Origin: Trichobilharzia regenti
Taxonomy: Eukaryota; Platyhelminthes; Trematoda; Strigeidida; Schistosomatidae
Assembly (NCBI GenBank): GCA_944472135.2
Contig: OX235267.1
Span: 33,263,312 to 33,327,311 of the forward strand
Direction: 5' to 3'
Length of the DNA: 64,000 nt
The translations under genes and the position numbers were made by a program. This document shows positions 26,961 to 39,628 of the stretch, piece by piece. Each line of letters begins with the position of its first letter. Within the stretch, counting starts at the first letter, position 1. The notes below the pieces were generated by a model. The model made no database searches. It saw nothing but the letters and a program-made list of their open reading frames with translations, and was not told where the DNA came from.

Positions 26961-27297
26961 GGATTTCATCATGAGCTGACATTAGTTAGAAAACCATTGG
27001 AAAACCACAACTGGCGTACTGGACAGTTGTTTCGCCCACCTAGTTTGGGACTCTTCATCAGTACGCATCCATCGGGATTCGAACCCAGGACCTACTGGTT
27101 ATAAGGCGAGCTCGTATACCATTAATCCACTGGGTTCGAACCCCTGTGGTGGGTGCGTAATGATGAAGAGTCCCAAACTAGGTGGGCGAAACAGCTGTCC
27201 AGTACTTCCTGGCAGGTTTTCCAATGGTTCTCTAACTAATGTCAGCTGATGTTGAAATCCTGAAACCAACCAATCAATCGAATCCCTACAAACCAAC
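26961..27297. repeat. Head-to-head hammerhead SINE pair (duplicate)
   Basis: Duplicate of 2,669-3,005. The two degenerate ribozymes lie at 27,016-27,064 (minus) and 27,157-27,205 (plus) with the same C3 to A change. Confidence 0.75.
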
Positions 27298-27421
27298 ACT
27301 TGAATTTCAATTATTATTTGAATAATTTTCTTGTTCTTCTGGTGTGACCTGGTAGTTCATTCTTCAACAGACTTTTGACGAGCGTTTAAATAAGGCGAAA
27401 TTTCCAAATGACGCAAGAAGG

Positions 27422-28124
27422 GAAAATGAGAAGTATCTACAAGTAACAACAACGACAACAAAAACAATAACAAACAACGGCGATCACTATCAAAGGAATA
27501 CATTTGAAAGAGGTCACTTCCCTCACCTATGTAGGAAGTATTGTTTCGACCAGAGATGGGTGGCACGAATGAAGTTTTCAAAGCCAGCCAGAAAGCCAGA
27601 ATCGGAAAGGCAAGATACAACTTCATCACCATGAAATCAACACCAACGTTGAGTTAATTCTTTCTTCTATATGAGTGGGAAATGGGCATTGAGCATCATC
27701 AAGAAGACTACCAATAGTCTGTTGCAGACATCTGTCACCTTCGCTTCATGTTGAAGGTCAAATGGCCAACAAGGATTGTCGATAAAAAACTCCGTTAACT
27801 AACCGATCAAGAAGCTATCATTCAAAGAATATGTAGGAGAAAGTGGAGATGGACTGGACACACACTGAGGAGACCGTTGAATGACATCGCGCGCAATGCA
27901 AGTCACTGCTCGAGTGGGACGTGGATGGGAAACGATAAGTGGGTGGTGGGCGCGATGGTGACATGGAGGAGATCGAATGGGAAGGAGGAGGAGGAGGAGG
28001 AGAGATAATGGGCAATCGTGGAACCCACTGATGAGTACAACGTCAAATAGAACAAAGTGCAGAATTGTTGCTGAAGCCTTATGTTCCACTTGGATTCCAA
28101 GGAAATAGTCATAATAATATTCTT
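27422..28124 (+). pseudogene. RTE/SR2-like 3' fragment (duplicate of 3,130-3,832)
   Basis: Same broken C-terminal blocks and tail as in copy 1. Confidence 0.75.
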
Positions 28125-28276
28125 TTAAGTGTACCACAGTACACTTTCTGATAGAAATCTAATTTGTCGTTACTAGTTAACTACTGAATAGTAAAAGTGA
28201 ACAAAATTAAAATTGTAGAACCTGATTGAAATCAACTTTATTGATCGGCAACTGTTCACAGATTATTCCTTTTTTT

Positions 28277-28508
28277 CCTTCACATTCCCGGTGTAACACA
28301 GGGCTTCAAGCTAGAGGCTTGAAGTTTCTGTAGCAGTGTTTATTTTTACGGGGAGGATGGGGTTGCTAGCCTCATGCCCAACCTTTCCTCTTAATCAGCA
28401 TTATTTCTGGCTTAGCGAGGTAAAGGAGTGCGCCAGTGGCGGGGGATCGAACCCCGGACCGTTTGCATGGTCGGCGAGCGTCCTAACCGCTATGCCATCG
28501 ACGCACCC
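28277..28508 (-). mobile_element. tRNA-derived SINE (duplicate of 3,985-4,216)
   Basis: Same A box, B box and body as in copy 1. Confidence 0.7.
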
Positions 28509-28912
28509 GACTATCCTTACTTGGAATAAATTATTCATATTACTCGAATCACTGTGAGCGCATTGAAGGCATCCAGTGTGTAAGTGCCTGAAGGACAATG
28601 TTAGGCTCTCATTGAAGCAAAACATTTACGTCGAGGAATAGATTTTGAACTGCCAGCATTCTATATTATATATTGAAAAGCATTTTGTCTATGCAAAATA
28701 CAACCGAATTAAAAGTCATTATTAGGATTCAATCTTAATCAAGTCAAATTCTTTCAAAAACAGATACGATGAAAAACTGGAGAGAAATGTTTCACAAAGA
28801 CTTTATGCAAGTGATAAACACTTCCTCAGAATTTGAAAGATTTTCTTATTGACTATGTTCCTGAATTAATGAAAACTAGAGAATACAGGAAAAAGTATAT
28901 TATTGATGAAAG

Positions 28913-29082
28913 TGTAACAACAGAAGACAAGGGCCAGGCAACAGATCAGATCATCTATATGTTAACTGTATCCGCCTACGCAAAGTCTTTGTTCTCATTT
29001 TTCTCACGACCAATATTGGGGACATAAACATTGACGTAAATTACTGTTCACCAACTTTGGCTAACAGCCAGCTCTCACCATA
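28913..29082 (-). mobile_element. Solo LTR (duplicate of 4,621-4,790)
   Basis: Identical termini and AAAG flanks. The insertion therefore predates the duplication. Confidence 0.85.
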
Positions 29083-29576
29083 AAAGGGCATGCGTGGTAT
29101 CCAAACAACCGAAATTAATTTTTCATTTGACTGCAACCGGTATGCATTTTTTAACTTTTTCTCCATATATATGCTTTGATAAACACACACATACAAAAAG
29201 AAGTTTTATCTCTTGGTCTAATATTTCGGTGACAGACATAAACACCTTCTACAAAAATTGGATAATTATTATTTCTTCATATGCATTGAAAACTGCTATG
29301 TTTCGCAGTACATTGAGTTTAAATTTGGGACGCCAATTTGCACACAGACCAGCTGTCCAGGTGACTATTGCTTAACTATGGTGAGAATATTATACAACAG
29401 GTACCGGTTTTACTCAACCCTCACTACCCTACCGAGTACACAAACAGAAACGTGAATGAAATTTTTTTGTGTTTCAGTATCAGGCGCAGTCTATTTTTTT
29501 CATAATAATGTATGATTTAAAAAATCACCAAGGATGTATTACTTAGTCTACTATCATGATCAGTAAAATAGTAGGC

Positions 29577-29837
29577 GTAGAAGTTGTGACCAGTAGGGTG
29601 CAGCAGGTCGGGTGTGAGGACAAATACTCACCGAAGACATTGGCTAGGGGTCGCGCTATGTCGTGAACTGGCAGTAGTTAGAATTCATGGATCGGGTGCC
29701 AGTAGCTTAATGGTATACGAGGCCGCCAGCCTTGCGTACTGCTCAAGATTCCCAAACTAGGTGGGCGAAACAACTGTCCAGTACTCAAGTTGGGGTTTTC
29801 CAATGGTTTTCTAACTAATATCAGCTCATGATGAAAT
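29577..29837 (+). mobile_element. Hammerhead SINE (duplicate of 5,285-5,545)
   Basis: The ribozyme segment at 29,736-29,784 has the same CUCAAGA core. The stem-loop sequence differs from copy 1 at two or so positions (CCC for CCG; CAACTG for CAGCTG). Confidence 0.7.
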
Positions 29838-30058
29838 CTGTTTTATCTAGGTCGATTCTGTTTGTTTTCGGCATAACTACTCTTCAACTGAATGTCTTTC
29901 ATGCAAATATGTATACGCAAACTATAAGAAATACATTCGGAGATGTGTGGCTGATGATAAAAAAGACTACAATGAGTCTGTCATGCAAAACGACAGGAGC
30001 AAGTATTTATACAGTTCAATTTCAGATAGATACAGGTAATGGGTTTGAAAGATTATAA
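29828..30058 (+). CDS. Candidate secreted-protein exon (duplicate of 5,536-5,766)
   Basis: The frame is the same as in copy 1, including the SINE-derived start and the possible donor. Its retention is uninformative because the duplication is so recent. Confidence 0.25.
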   Translation: MMKSVLSRSILFVFGITTLQLNVFHANMYTQTIRNTFGDVWLMIKKTTMSLSCKTTGASIYTVQFQIDTGNGFERL

Positions 30059-31036
30059 ATTAATATTGTAACGGAATACGGACCTGCTGTATCATTATCA
30101 TACTTAGATTATCACTCCACCAGCTCAATAGTGAGACAGACAGTTTGATGGATATCTCCAGCAGAGCTACAGTAAAAGCAGGAGAACAACAGTGGAACTT
30201 TTAATGGGGTGAATTTTGCACACACACACACCACTACCTTACAACGTTACCGTCACCACCAATTCACCAGAATACTTCTGTAAGGTATTTCCTAGACAGG
30301 TTATATGGTCTTTGATCGTGATTATCTGACACAAAAGAACGAAACGCATGGAAGATCATAGCAAAAAATAAGTGTGGAGCAGTGATTTACGTGATAGAAG
30401 TGGGGCGTGAAACATGGATTAGTCACACAAATCATTTACAACGTTGTTATTATACCACGTCCTTACTTGAGACGTTTACACTACCTCCACTTGATGATAC
30501 AAACTGAAACCAACCGAAACTGTAGAATAAGACAGAGTTTCAACACAGAAGGCAATCCCATCGCAGGCGTTCCTAGACAGTGCGGTTGCAAGTTTGCTCA
30601 AAGAAGAAAAGATACAAATTTCGTCTTACACGTTGTATTTATTTTATTTATATTCACCTAATATTTCCAAAATACAACATTTATTCTTAGCAGTAGCAGT
30701 ACGACAATGTTTGTATTTTCCCCTACTTATATCTTCTGCAACCTCGCCCACTTAACTAGCTTCCTAGTTTTCTAGCCGGTCACAACTCCTGTTATTTTAG
30801 AGGGGTTTAGGCATGGGGCTAGCGAACCTACACCACTTAACTACTAGAGAAACTTCAACGCATAAAAAAATTGCATAAAATACAAAAAAATGCAAATAAC
30901 AAAATTATTCGTCTTTGGAATCGGAAAGGCGAAATGACACAGCCGGCTGGATGGTAAAAACCAGTCTTCGGAAAGCCAGTCAGCAAGCCGATTTGTCTTC
31001 TCTCGCTCTCTCTCCCTCTCGATAGAAGCAAGAGTA

Positions 31037-34000
31037 AGAATGGTGACATGGGATGTACGTACAACGCACGAGACCGCCGACTGGGAAGGTTAGCCAGGTA
31101 GCCAAAGAAATGAGAAGATATAGATGGCATAGAAGCGCTCGTAATCTGCGAGAGCGAATGGAATGGATGTGGATTATCGAAATCGTAAAGTGCAGAGTGA
31201 GTAGTCTACTCCAGTCGGGTCACCGGGACGACAACCACGAGCACACTGAGGCAATGAGTAGCTATAATGATCTAACCAGTGGCAGCCAGACCCCTGATGT
31301 ACTGGGAACCAGCTTCATCCTGCAGGATGATTACGGCAAGAGTCAACTCGAAACGGAGGAAGGAAGGAAGGAGGGAAGGTTACAGTTATCCAGTGCTACA
31401 CACAATCCTACAAACAACGCGTAACAATAGAAGAATGAAGGTTTTTACAGACAACTACGAAGAGTAATGGACAACATTCCGAATGGTGACATAAAAATCC
31501 TCATTGGCGATATGAGCGTAAGTCGAGCAGGAAGCAGATTGTGCAGGAAGAAAACTCATCATGTCTTGGGAGGCTGTCGCTCGGAGAAATGTATGAGAAC
31601 GGAGAATTATTCTCAGACTTCCGCGCTTTCGGTGATCTGGTGATCGGAGGCAGCCAACGTGTACAAGCACAAGGGTGTACTCAAAGAAACATGGATTTCG
31701 CTTGACGGACATATCACAAACCAGATATGCGTGGTATCGATGCTGCTGAAGGAAGTGGAGATGCAGAGAGCCTGCTGGACACAAATTGTATGAGGGGGGC
31801 AGAGGTGAATCCACTCAGACCACCATCTAGTTCAAGTAAGCTCCAAGTTGAAGCTGAAATGCGTCAGACCAACTGGAGACAGACCACTGTAAATCAAGTT
31901 CAGCATTCAGAAACTGAAGGACAAATCTAAAAAGGATGCCTTCACTACACATCATATCAGACCAGATGAGATGATATCAGATGAGAGCACAGTCGGAGAT
32001 ACTACGTGGCATGACTGAGGCGACCTGCGTGAAAGAACGTTAGAACTGACTCTCCGATGGTGATGTTCAAGGAAACGTGTACAACATTTGGGGGGTAACG
32101 AATAGACACGACAAGTAATGGCTGTGAACAGACACCTACCTGGGAGCTGATAAAAGAGAAAAGAAGAGAGCAGACGATAGGATACGAGAGGAGAGCAGAG
32201 GAGAGGAGGTTGGTGTGGGAGAGGATTACTCATTGAAAAGATGAACAAGAAAAGGAGAAGCTGAGTTCACAACAATGTACACTGCACTGAATAAAGCAGT
32301 GAAGAAGAGTGCTAGGAAGGACAAAAGACAATTCTACGACACACTGGCTGGTAACCGATGCACAACAGACTGGTCACACATGAACCAGACCTCTGAACAT
32401 GATATCAGATAGGCACCAGGTGTCTATGTGGAAAGACACCAACGCACATGATGGAACCCATAAAATAAGATGTCCGAGGGAAGCTGATTATCAAGGACAA
32501 TGGTCTGGTCACTTCGAAGGACTCTTGAATCGCCCAACACCTGAAAGTCGTCTAGAAAGAAATATGACCAGCAGTGACAGCACGCACAGAACAGCCTGGT
32601 GGCCGATGAACACGAATCCTTGAGAGGAAGCAGAAATTCTGAATTCGATCAAGCTACTGGAGTCCGGCGAGAGAGGTATAAGGTCCAGATGTAATCCCCC
32701 CACCCGAAGGCACTGGAAACTGATGCAGAGACAGTGGCTGACGTGCTCAGGCCATTATTGCAAAAGGTTTTGAAGAAAGGCCACAGTTTCAAGCTACCAA
32801 ATAGGAGCGACTTGGGCCTCTGCAAGAACTGATGTGGAACAATACACTTGCCAAAAACAAGTAAAATACTAAGTCGCATCATCTTGGAGAGAAAAAAAGA
32901 TAAACTAGATGCACAACTCTGCTCTGAACAATCTGGATTCAGGAAGGGCAAATCATGTGCTGATCAAATTATGACTCTGCGCATCGTCATCGATCAAATT
33001 ATAGAATGGCAGTCAAACCTCTACCTGGCCGAGAATTAATCTTAATCAAGCTCATTCGGCAGCTGTGCGACAGTTGTACGTGTGTGGTGATCCAAAACGG
33101 AAAAGTCAGCTGGGCGTTGGAAGTGAATACAGAAGTAAGACAAGGCTGCCTATTACCACCAATGATATTCTTAATTATGGTGGATTGGATTTTGTGTGAG
33201 ACTGTGGGGAGTGAGGAGACAGGACTACGCTAGACCACCGACAAGAAGACGCTAGAAGATCTATATTTGGTAAATGGTCTATGTCTAATGTCACACAGGC
33301 TCGAAGACTTACAGGTGAAAAACAACAGACTCGCTGAAGATGGGGTTCCAGGTGAACACAGCCAAGGCAGAGGTTATGAAGATGACCAACCGACAACAAC
33401 AACCAGTAGCAATCATCATCAACGAGAGAGATTCAACAGAGGTGACTTCCTTTACCTACCTGGATAGTAAACATTGCTCCAAGCACAGATGGGTGGAACG
33501 GATTGAGATGTCAAAGCCAGCCAGCCAGCTAGCCAGAATCGGAAAGGCAAGACACAACTTCATCACCATTAAATCAGCTTGGAAATCCTCTACACTCAGT
33601 CAGTCATACACAAAAATATTTGGGTTTTCAACACAAGTGTGAAGTCATTCAGTCGCTTCTTCTATGCGGGTCAGAAACTTGGTGTGTGACGAAAAGGATT
33701 TCCAACAGGTTGCAGAACTTTATCAATAGCTGCCTCAACTGGCTCCATACTGAGGATCAAATGGCGAGCCAGCCAGCCTAAGAGAATAAGCAGCAATCAA
33801 ATCTGGCTGGGAAAAAACCCACCAAGAGCCGATCGCTTTACAAATATGTAGAAGAAAATGGAAATGGATCGGGCATACGTTAAGGTGGCTGTGGAATGAC
33901 ATGGCGCGCCCCATGACTCTTGAGCTCAACCCCAGTTGGAAGCGACGGGTGGGTCGTTCTAGAGTGGCATGGAGGTGATCCTGCGAAGATGAGGTGAGAA

Positions 34001-34113
34001 ATTATGGGCGATCGTGGACACAGATGAAGACGGCGGCAGAAAATAGAAGAAAGTATAGATTTATTGTTGTTTTGCTGTGTTCCACTAGGAACCCAAGGGA
34101 ATAATAATAATAT
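31037..34113 (+). pseudogene. Near full-length RTE/SR2-like element, frame-broken
   Basis: It begins with the endonuclease reading TWDVRTTHE (31,040-31,080). It continues through ILIGDM and VNPLRPPSSSSK (31,500-31,830) into the RT. RT blocks include EQSGFRKGKSCADQIM (32,925-32,975), an EVRQGCLLPP-type block (33,125-33,165), a degraded palm and VTSFTYLD (33,440-33,475). It ends at 34,074-34,113 with CCACTAGGAACCCAAGGGAA and (TAA)n. The length of about 3.1 kb is normal for the clade. Many shifts and stops make it dead. It is the most complete RTE copy here. Confidence 0.8.
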
Positions 34114-34479
34114 GACTTCTGCAGCCTGTCGATTGTTAATTGTTCTCACTTATCCATGTACTAGTATTTTTAAGGTCATTGTAAGGCCCATATATGCAGA
34201 ACTGCTATCAAGCTTTACCACTGTTGACTTGAGGTAGTAAAAGCTGTTCACCTCTCTTCTTTATTGTGTTGCATGTCAGTGGTATCGTGTTGGGGTAGCT
34301 GTCGTTGCAAATAGTGATCAGAATGATAGGTTAACAAACCTCCTAGGCACGAATGTTAGTTAGAGCAAGAGACTCGTAAACTACCTGGTGGGATTGACTG
34401 TCATGTCAAAATACGAACCATAGCTGAGTAAATATCACTCGAAAGATCTGTATATCGTAAAGACACATGGAGTGGTCTT
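34114..34479. other. No gene recognised
   Basis: Sequence between an RTE tail and a Penelope-like element. It may include the 5' part of the latter, but I cannot identify a domain. Confidence 0.35.
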
Positions 34480-35896
34480 TACTTGAATTTCAACAGCTTC
34501 TGTCCAGTGAGATACAAACGAACGCTGGTGAAAACGCTTTTCTCTGAAGCGAAGAGAATATGTTCACCAGACAAACTAGGCAGTGAACTAATGCTTGTTG
34601 AAAAATGCTTGAAAGAAAATGGTTGCCCACAAAGTTTCATTAACAAATACGGCAAGAATGAACTCAAGAAGCTTGATACAGCTACAGTCAGTAAGAAACC
34701 TATTTTCATCAAACTTGATTATAAGGGCGACAATATTATGAGAATGGTTAATGAAAGACTAAGCGCAGCCCTGTATAGGACGTATCCTGCGGCGTTATTA
34801 GTCTCTCTACCCCGAAAAACTTCTTCATTGGTGCAGTCAAAGATTGAAAAGTACCCCTCACATGTTACCTCCAACTGTGTATACCAATTCACATGTATCT
34901 GCGGGAGCAGTTATATTAGAAGAACAGAGAGGAGGGCCTAAGTCAGATTCTGCAAACATGTACCGAGGAACCTCCGGTTAAAGGGACCGAATTGTTTAAG
35001 CTCTTTAATCGCCGCCAAACACCTGATTGACACAGGACACCGAGTAGATGTTCTGGAATCATTCAAGATAATTAACAGACGAAGTACCTCAAGTCTTCTC
35101 AGGTTCTCTGAAGCTATAGCAATAAAACGATTGAAGCCTGATTTATGTGTCGAAAAAGAATCCGTTGTTGGACTTCAATTACCCTGGTGACTCACCTCTT
35201 AGTAACTCTTTGTTTTCTAATTTTGTTAACTTATCTTTTCACTCCACCCCCTCCCTTTTTTTCTTCGCTTGACTCTCTTAAGAGATAATTTTTCTTGATC
35301 TTCTGAGTTCTGCTCACTGTATTACATCATCAACTCCTCATCTGGACTCATGTCCACCGAAATTGTAAAATTTTGATCTTCTCTTATCTAATTATGTAAC
35401 TACTGCTAATTTTCTTTTGTCACCACCCCAACAACACAACAGTTAGTAAATTCTTTTCAAGAAACTTCTCTCTACAGATATATATATATATATATGTCGT
35501 GGCACTTTAGACACCCTGTAAATATCAGTGCCTTATTTTACTATGACGCTCTGACAGTATGCTTGCTAATGGATAAAGGTTTGTTAAAATTGTACACTTT
35601 TTATTTTTATTAAAAAAAAATTCAAGTTGTACGCAGCTGATGAGCACCAGCGAAATAAAATGGATTCTCCAGATTATTCTGAGCCAATGTTTCTTCTTTC
35701 TTTGTTCAAATTTACAAAAGGGAATCATTGTGTGAAATAATGAGACGAGTTAATATAATGATACTGACAAAGGATATTTTCAATTGTTTTTTAAGGACGA
35801 CCACGCTAATAATAATAGGTGGAATAAAATATGAGTGATAATAGTAATAATAATAATAATAATAATAATGACAGTTGATAAGTAAAAGATATTACA
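34480..35896 (+). pseudogene. Penelope-like element, 3' half
   Basis: A 150-codon open stretch (34,483-34,941) reads as the end of the RT domain (VRYKRTLVKTLFSEAKRIC ... LKENGCPQSFINKYG). It then enters a GIY-YIG domain (NCVYQFTCICGSSYIRRTER). The domain continues after a stop to about 35,190 (HLIDTGHRVDVLESFKIINRR, LRFSEAIAIKRLKPDLC). In the YIG motif the Gly is replaced by Arg (YIRRTE), so nuclease activity is doubtful. The noncoding 3' end runs to about 35,896. An inverted partner lies at 51,067-52,135. Confidence 0.75.
35637..35655 (+). ncRNA. Hammerhead-like core in Penelope-like 3' region
   Basis: CTGATGA-GCACCAGC-GAAA has the hammerhead core order with a two-base-pair helix II. The inverted partner keeps CTGATGA-GAACCAGC-GAAA at 51,306-51,288 (minus). 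Penelope-like elements are known to carry hammerheads, but I cannot pair convincing helices I and III here, so this is tentative. Confidence 0.3.
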
Positions 35897-36225
35897 GTGT
35901 TACATTTAAAGTGACTACCATTTCCTCCTGTAAACAGATACCAGGTTTAGAAAACTCCAGTTGCAGAAATCTCATCAACTGCTAGCATCTTTTTGTATGT
36001 TTCTCCAATGACTAGAGTGAATGACTTGACAACTTTGTCAGTGAACTATTTTGGTGCCTTGACTTCAGCTCCATCATGTGAGTAGGCAGTCACCTCTCTA
36101 TAAGACTTATCTATTTGTTTCGGAAAAAACAGTCAAAGTGATACACTTCGTCAGAAGTGTCGAGGATTGGCAACCGGTAATTCACAGACTGTCACACATC
36201 TTCCAATGCATTTCTAATTATATTT
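35897..36225. other. No gene recognised
   Basis: AT-rich stretch between two elements. No domain is visible. Confidence 0.35.
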
Positions 36226-37488
36226 ATATATTTATTATTATTATTGTTCCCTTGGGTTCCTAGTGGAATATATAGGGCTTCAACTGCACGTCTCCACTTG
36301 CTTCTGTCTTCCTTCTGCTGTACTTTTCACCTACATCCATGTTAGTTAGTCCATACTCTTTCAACTCCTCTTCACACGATCTCCTCCATGTCACCCTTGC
36401 ACTGACGTCCCACTCGCCGCTTCCCTTTCAGTCTGGTTCCACTCGAGCAATGGCCTGATGCTAGCGCGATGTCACCCAGCGGCCTCCTCAGCCGGGAGTG
36501 TCCAATCCATCCATCTCCACTTTTTCCTGCATATTTGTTGTCGTTGTTGGGCGATTGGTTCTTGTTTTGTTTGTTCCCATAGTTTGTTGTCGGTTGTTGT
36601 TGGCCCAGCCATCCGATCTTCAGTATAGAGAAAAGACAGTTGTTGGTTGATATAGGTCTGGTCTGCAACAGGCTGTTGGAAATATTCTTTGTGACCCGCT
36701 CACCAAGTTTCTGATCCGATCCGTATAGAAGAAGTGACTGACTTGACGTTGTTTGTATTGAAAATCCGACTGAATTTTGTTGTTGATGCTAGCTGAGTGA
36801 CGAAGATTTCCAGATTGGTTTCAGGTTGGTTGATGAATGTGTTTGTCGTCTTCCCGATTCTCGCTGGATTTGACATCCTCGTCCGTTCCGACTGCCTGTA
36901 GTTGAGGAGGACAATGCTCTCTAGATAAGTGAATGAAGTCACTAACTTCTTTCAAATCCGTCCCGTTGATGGTGATTGTCGCTGGATGTTGCTGCTGCTG
37001 TTGTTGTTGTTGATTGGTTGGTTAATCTCATAACCTCCGTCTTGTCTATGTTCACTTGGAATCATGTCTTCACCGGCTGCTTCTTCGACCAGTTTGTCGC
37101 TTGATTTTCGCTTGTAAGTCTTCGATTTTGTGTGACATCAAACATAAATCATTCACGCGCGAACTCCAGTTTTTCTAGGTTCTTCACGTCGGTCGGTCCA
37201 GGATATCCCTGTCTTCTCGTTTCCCACTCACTGTCTGACGCATAATCCAGTCAGTCCACCACAATTAGGAATATCATCCTGGGTGATAATAAGCACCCTT
37301 GTCTGACTCCTGTGTTTACTCCAAATGCCTCTCTGAGTTTTCCGTTGTGGATGACTTGACATGTGCCACCGTTGTCGTACAGCTGTTGAATAAGGTTGAT
37401 GAATATTTGGGGTACGCCGTAGTACTCGAGTAGTTTCCAAATTACTTCGCGGTCAACGCTGTCGAAGGCCTTCTCAAAGTCTATAAAA
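36226..37488 (-). pseudogene. RTE/SR2-like fragment, RT to tail
   Basis: On the minus strand it starts with the FDFEKAFDSVDREVIWKLLEY-type palm (about 37,488-37,425). It passes through a gap-ridden VRQGCLLSP segment and VTSFTYLESIVLLNYRQSERT (36,940-36,880). It ends with GKRRVGRQCKGDMEEIV (36,420-36,372) and the (ATT)n tail at 36,226-36,250. It is more complete in sequence than most copies but still frame-broken. Confidence 0.8.
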
Positions 37489-37726
37489 ATTAAATAATTG
37501 TAAATATATACAGCTGAGACCTTGGACCAGATAATAACTGAGACACTAAAATTTCTTGTAGGGAGAAATCTGATTCCTAAGCTTACTCTGTGTAAAATTT
37601 AACAAACATTTCACTGTACTATCTTAATCTGTTGATTCTTTATATTAAGCAGAAAGAGTTCAGGAAAGAGATCTCCTCTCATTGCTTCTCTCTTCTCTCT
37701 CTCTTATTTAAGGACTAATATATATG

Positions 37727-38063
37727 TGTAATAACAGAAGACAAGGGCCAGGAAACAGATCGTTTATAAAGGAAATCAATACATATTTATAGATTTTCAT
37801 GTACATTATTATAGCTTATGCAAGCAAGCAAACACACTCTTCTGATTGATTGTTTCTCACAGAAAGTTGACTTTGCATCTCTTTATGACTGTTTCTTGAA
37901 TGTCAGATCATCTATATGTTAACTGTATCCGCCCACGCAAAGTCTGCTGTGGTTGGTTGTTCAATCAGTCTTTGTTCATATTTTCTCACGACCAATCTTT
38001 GCGACATAAACATTGACGTAAATTAATGTCTACCAATTTGGCTAGCAGCCTGCTCTCACCACA
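37727..38063 (-). mobile_element. Solo LTR of the same Gypsy-like family (337 bp)
   Basis: On the plus strand it starts TGTAATAACAGAAG and ends CTGCTCTCACCACA, the reverse complement of the LTR ends at 15,722-21,671. It keeps the middle section with CCAAT-like repeats. I could not find a flanking target duplication, so one end may have been altered. Confidence 0.75.
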
Positions 38064-38776
38064 GTAGTACTCATCCTATCAAGGATAGAACCATGAATAG
38101 AACCAACCATACCCTACTGGTCATGACTTATCACCAGAATCTAGGTAACTCTCTACTTGAATAGAGCCAGTGGCTAGTGTCTATCAGATCAATATTCAAG
38201 CACTGGTTCAGTTTTGTTTCCTCTCTGATGATTAGTCACATTTTATACAAGTTATGATTAGTTATCCTATCCAGCTGGATATTTCAAAGTATTTCAGTTC
38301 GCACACACACTAGGAAACACTGGGCTACTTTTTACTAGCCACTGATTCACCTGACACATATGATAACCTTGAACTGACTTGTCATTCTTCCCTATCCCAC
38401 ATTCTACAAATCTATTATGATCAATCACCACCATTGTCTCCCGTTTCACATTAGTTTTATAATTGAATTCAGCTTAACACGTTAGTCACAAAAATATTAT
38501 TTATTTTGTCACCTCATAACTACTAATCTGTTATTCTACGTTTGAAAAAAATGTATTCGCCACATAACTAACTGGTCATTATTGTAACAACTGCAACAAT
38601 AGCAGATGTTATATTATGTAACTGTAAGAACGTGAAGAGAAATTATGTGATCGATTTTGATTCTGATTTGTGATGTGTCTAATCCTCTCTTCGGTTCAGA
38701 GTCAATTGTATTAATCAGGTTGTAATGTGGCACTATTCTAGGTAGCTCGCCATCACGGTGCACGTTGATTTGATGA
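38064..38776. other. No gene recognised
   Basis: AT-rich sequence without a recognisable element or exon. A weak SINE-body resemblance occurs at about 38,080-38,240 (phrases such as TGGTCATGACTTATCACCAG). Confidence 0.35.
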
Positions 38777-39292
38777 TATTAGGATGGTTGGAGGCAATCG
38801 GCGGGCAGGAAGCCTTGGACCTAGGTTTCGCGTTAGTTGGCACTCACCAGTCAGCAAGATGTATCTGCAACCTTGAATGAACTCACGTCCCTTCTGGGGT
38901 CAATCGCGAGGCCGAACAGCTCAGTGGTAACGTCTCTGACTGCAGTGCTCACTGGGTGATGCGGTTTCGAATCTCAAAATGGACATGAGTTCCTTCAAGG
39001 TTGCAGATACGCCTTGCTGACTGGTGAGTGCCAACTAGCACGAAACCTAGGTCAAGCAAGGCTTCCTGTGGCCGAGTACCTCCAACTGTGGTGAGAGCAA
39101 GCTGCTAGCCAATCGGTAGACATTAATTTACGTCAATGTTTACGTCACAAATGTTGGTCGTGAGAAGATATGAACAAAGACTGATTGAACAACCAACCAC
39201 AGCAGACTTTGCGTGGGCGGATACAGTTAACACATAGATGATCTGTTTCCTGACCCTTGTCTCCTGTTGTTACACAACCATCTAATATGAAC
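38777..39292. repeat. Palindromic tRNA-like repeat with nested solo LTR
   Basis: Two copies of one roughly 105-bp repeat face each other (38,785-38,886 and 38,983-39,086 plus 39,275-39,292). The centre carries an A-box/B-box pair (AGCTCAGTGGTAAC and GGTTTCGAATC). A single-orientation relative is at 44,412-44,592. The outer arm is split by the solo LTR at 39,087-39,274. Confidence 0.7.
39087..39274 (+). mobile_element. Solo LTR (188 bp) with CAAC target duplication
   Basis: It begins TGTGGTGAGAGCAAG and ends CCTGTTGTTACA, matching the Gypsy-like LTR ends. CAAC occurs at 39,083-39,086 and 39,275-39,278. Removing the LTR and one CAAC restores the CTCCAACCATC sequence of the host repeat, also seen at 44,580-44,590. 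Confidence 0.9.
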
Positions 39293-39628
39293 GATTTTTA
39301 AATGCAATGCTTATCGAGGAAAATGGTTTGCCTTGAAGAGGAACCCTAAGATATTGATTAGTATTTCTAAATCTTATAGAACAGACACCTGCTCAACTAT
39401 TAACCGAATAACCGAATAGTTGGAATTCATCATAATGCACTGACTGCTTAATATAGTTTATCAGGAAACGCCATCTTCTCAAGAATAAATAACAAAACCG
39501 ATCAAAATAAAATATCAATAAGAAAATAAGAACAATAGTTTTATAATGAATTTCTATTGATTAAAATATTTTCATTGAGTGTATATGTTTACAGTTGTTA
39601 TTTTTTGTGTATTATTGTTGCTGTAGTC
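39293..39628. other. 3' flank of the second cysteine-rich gene
   Basis: AT-rich sequence downstream of a minus-strand stop codon. I did not find a clear AATAAA in the gene's orientation. Confidence 0.4.

Larger units (their letters stand above)
24293..32712 (+). repeat. Long direct duplication, copy 2
   Basis: This is the second copy of 1-8,420 at offset 24,292. Every element of copy 1 is present in the same order. At the right end it runs without a break into the rest of a full RTE element (to 34,113), so this copy shows the original context of that element. Copy 1 is cut inside it. The junction lying within an RTE element points to recombination between dispersed RTE copies. Confidence 0.95.
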
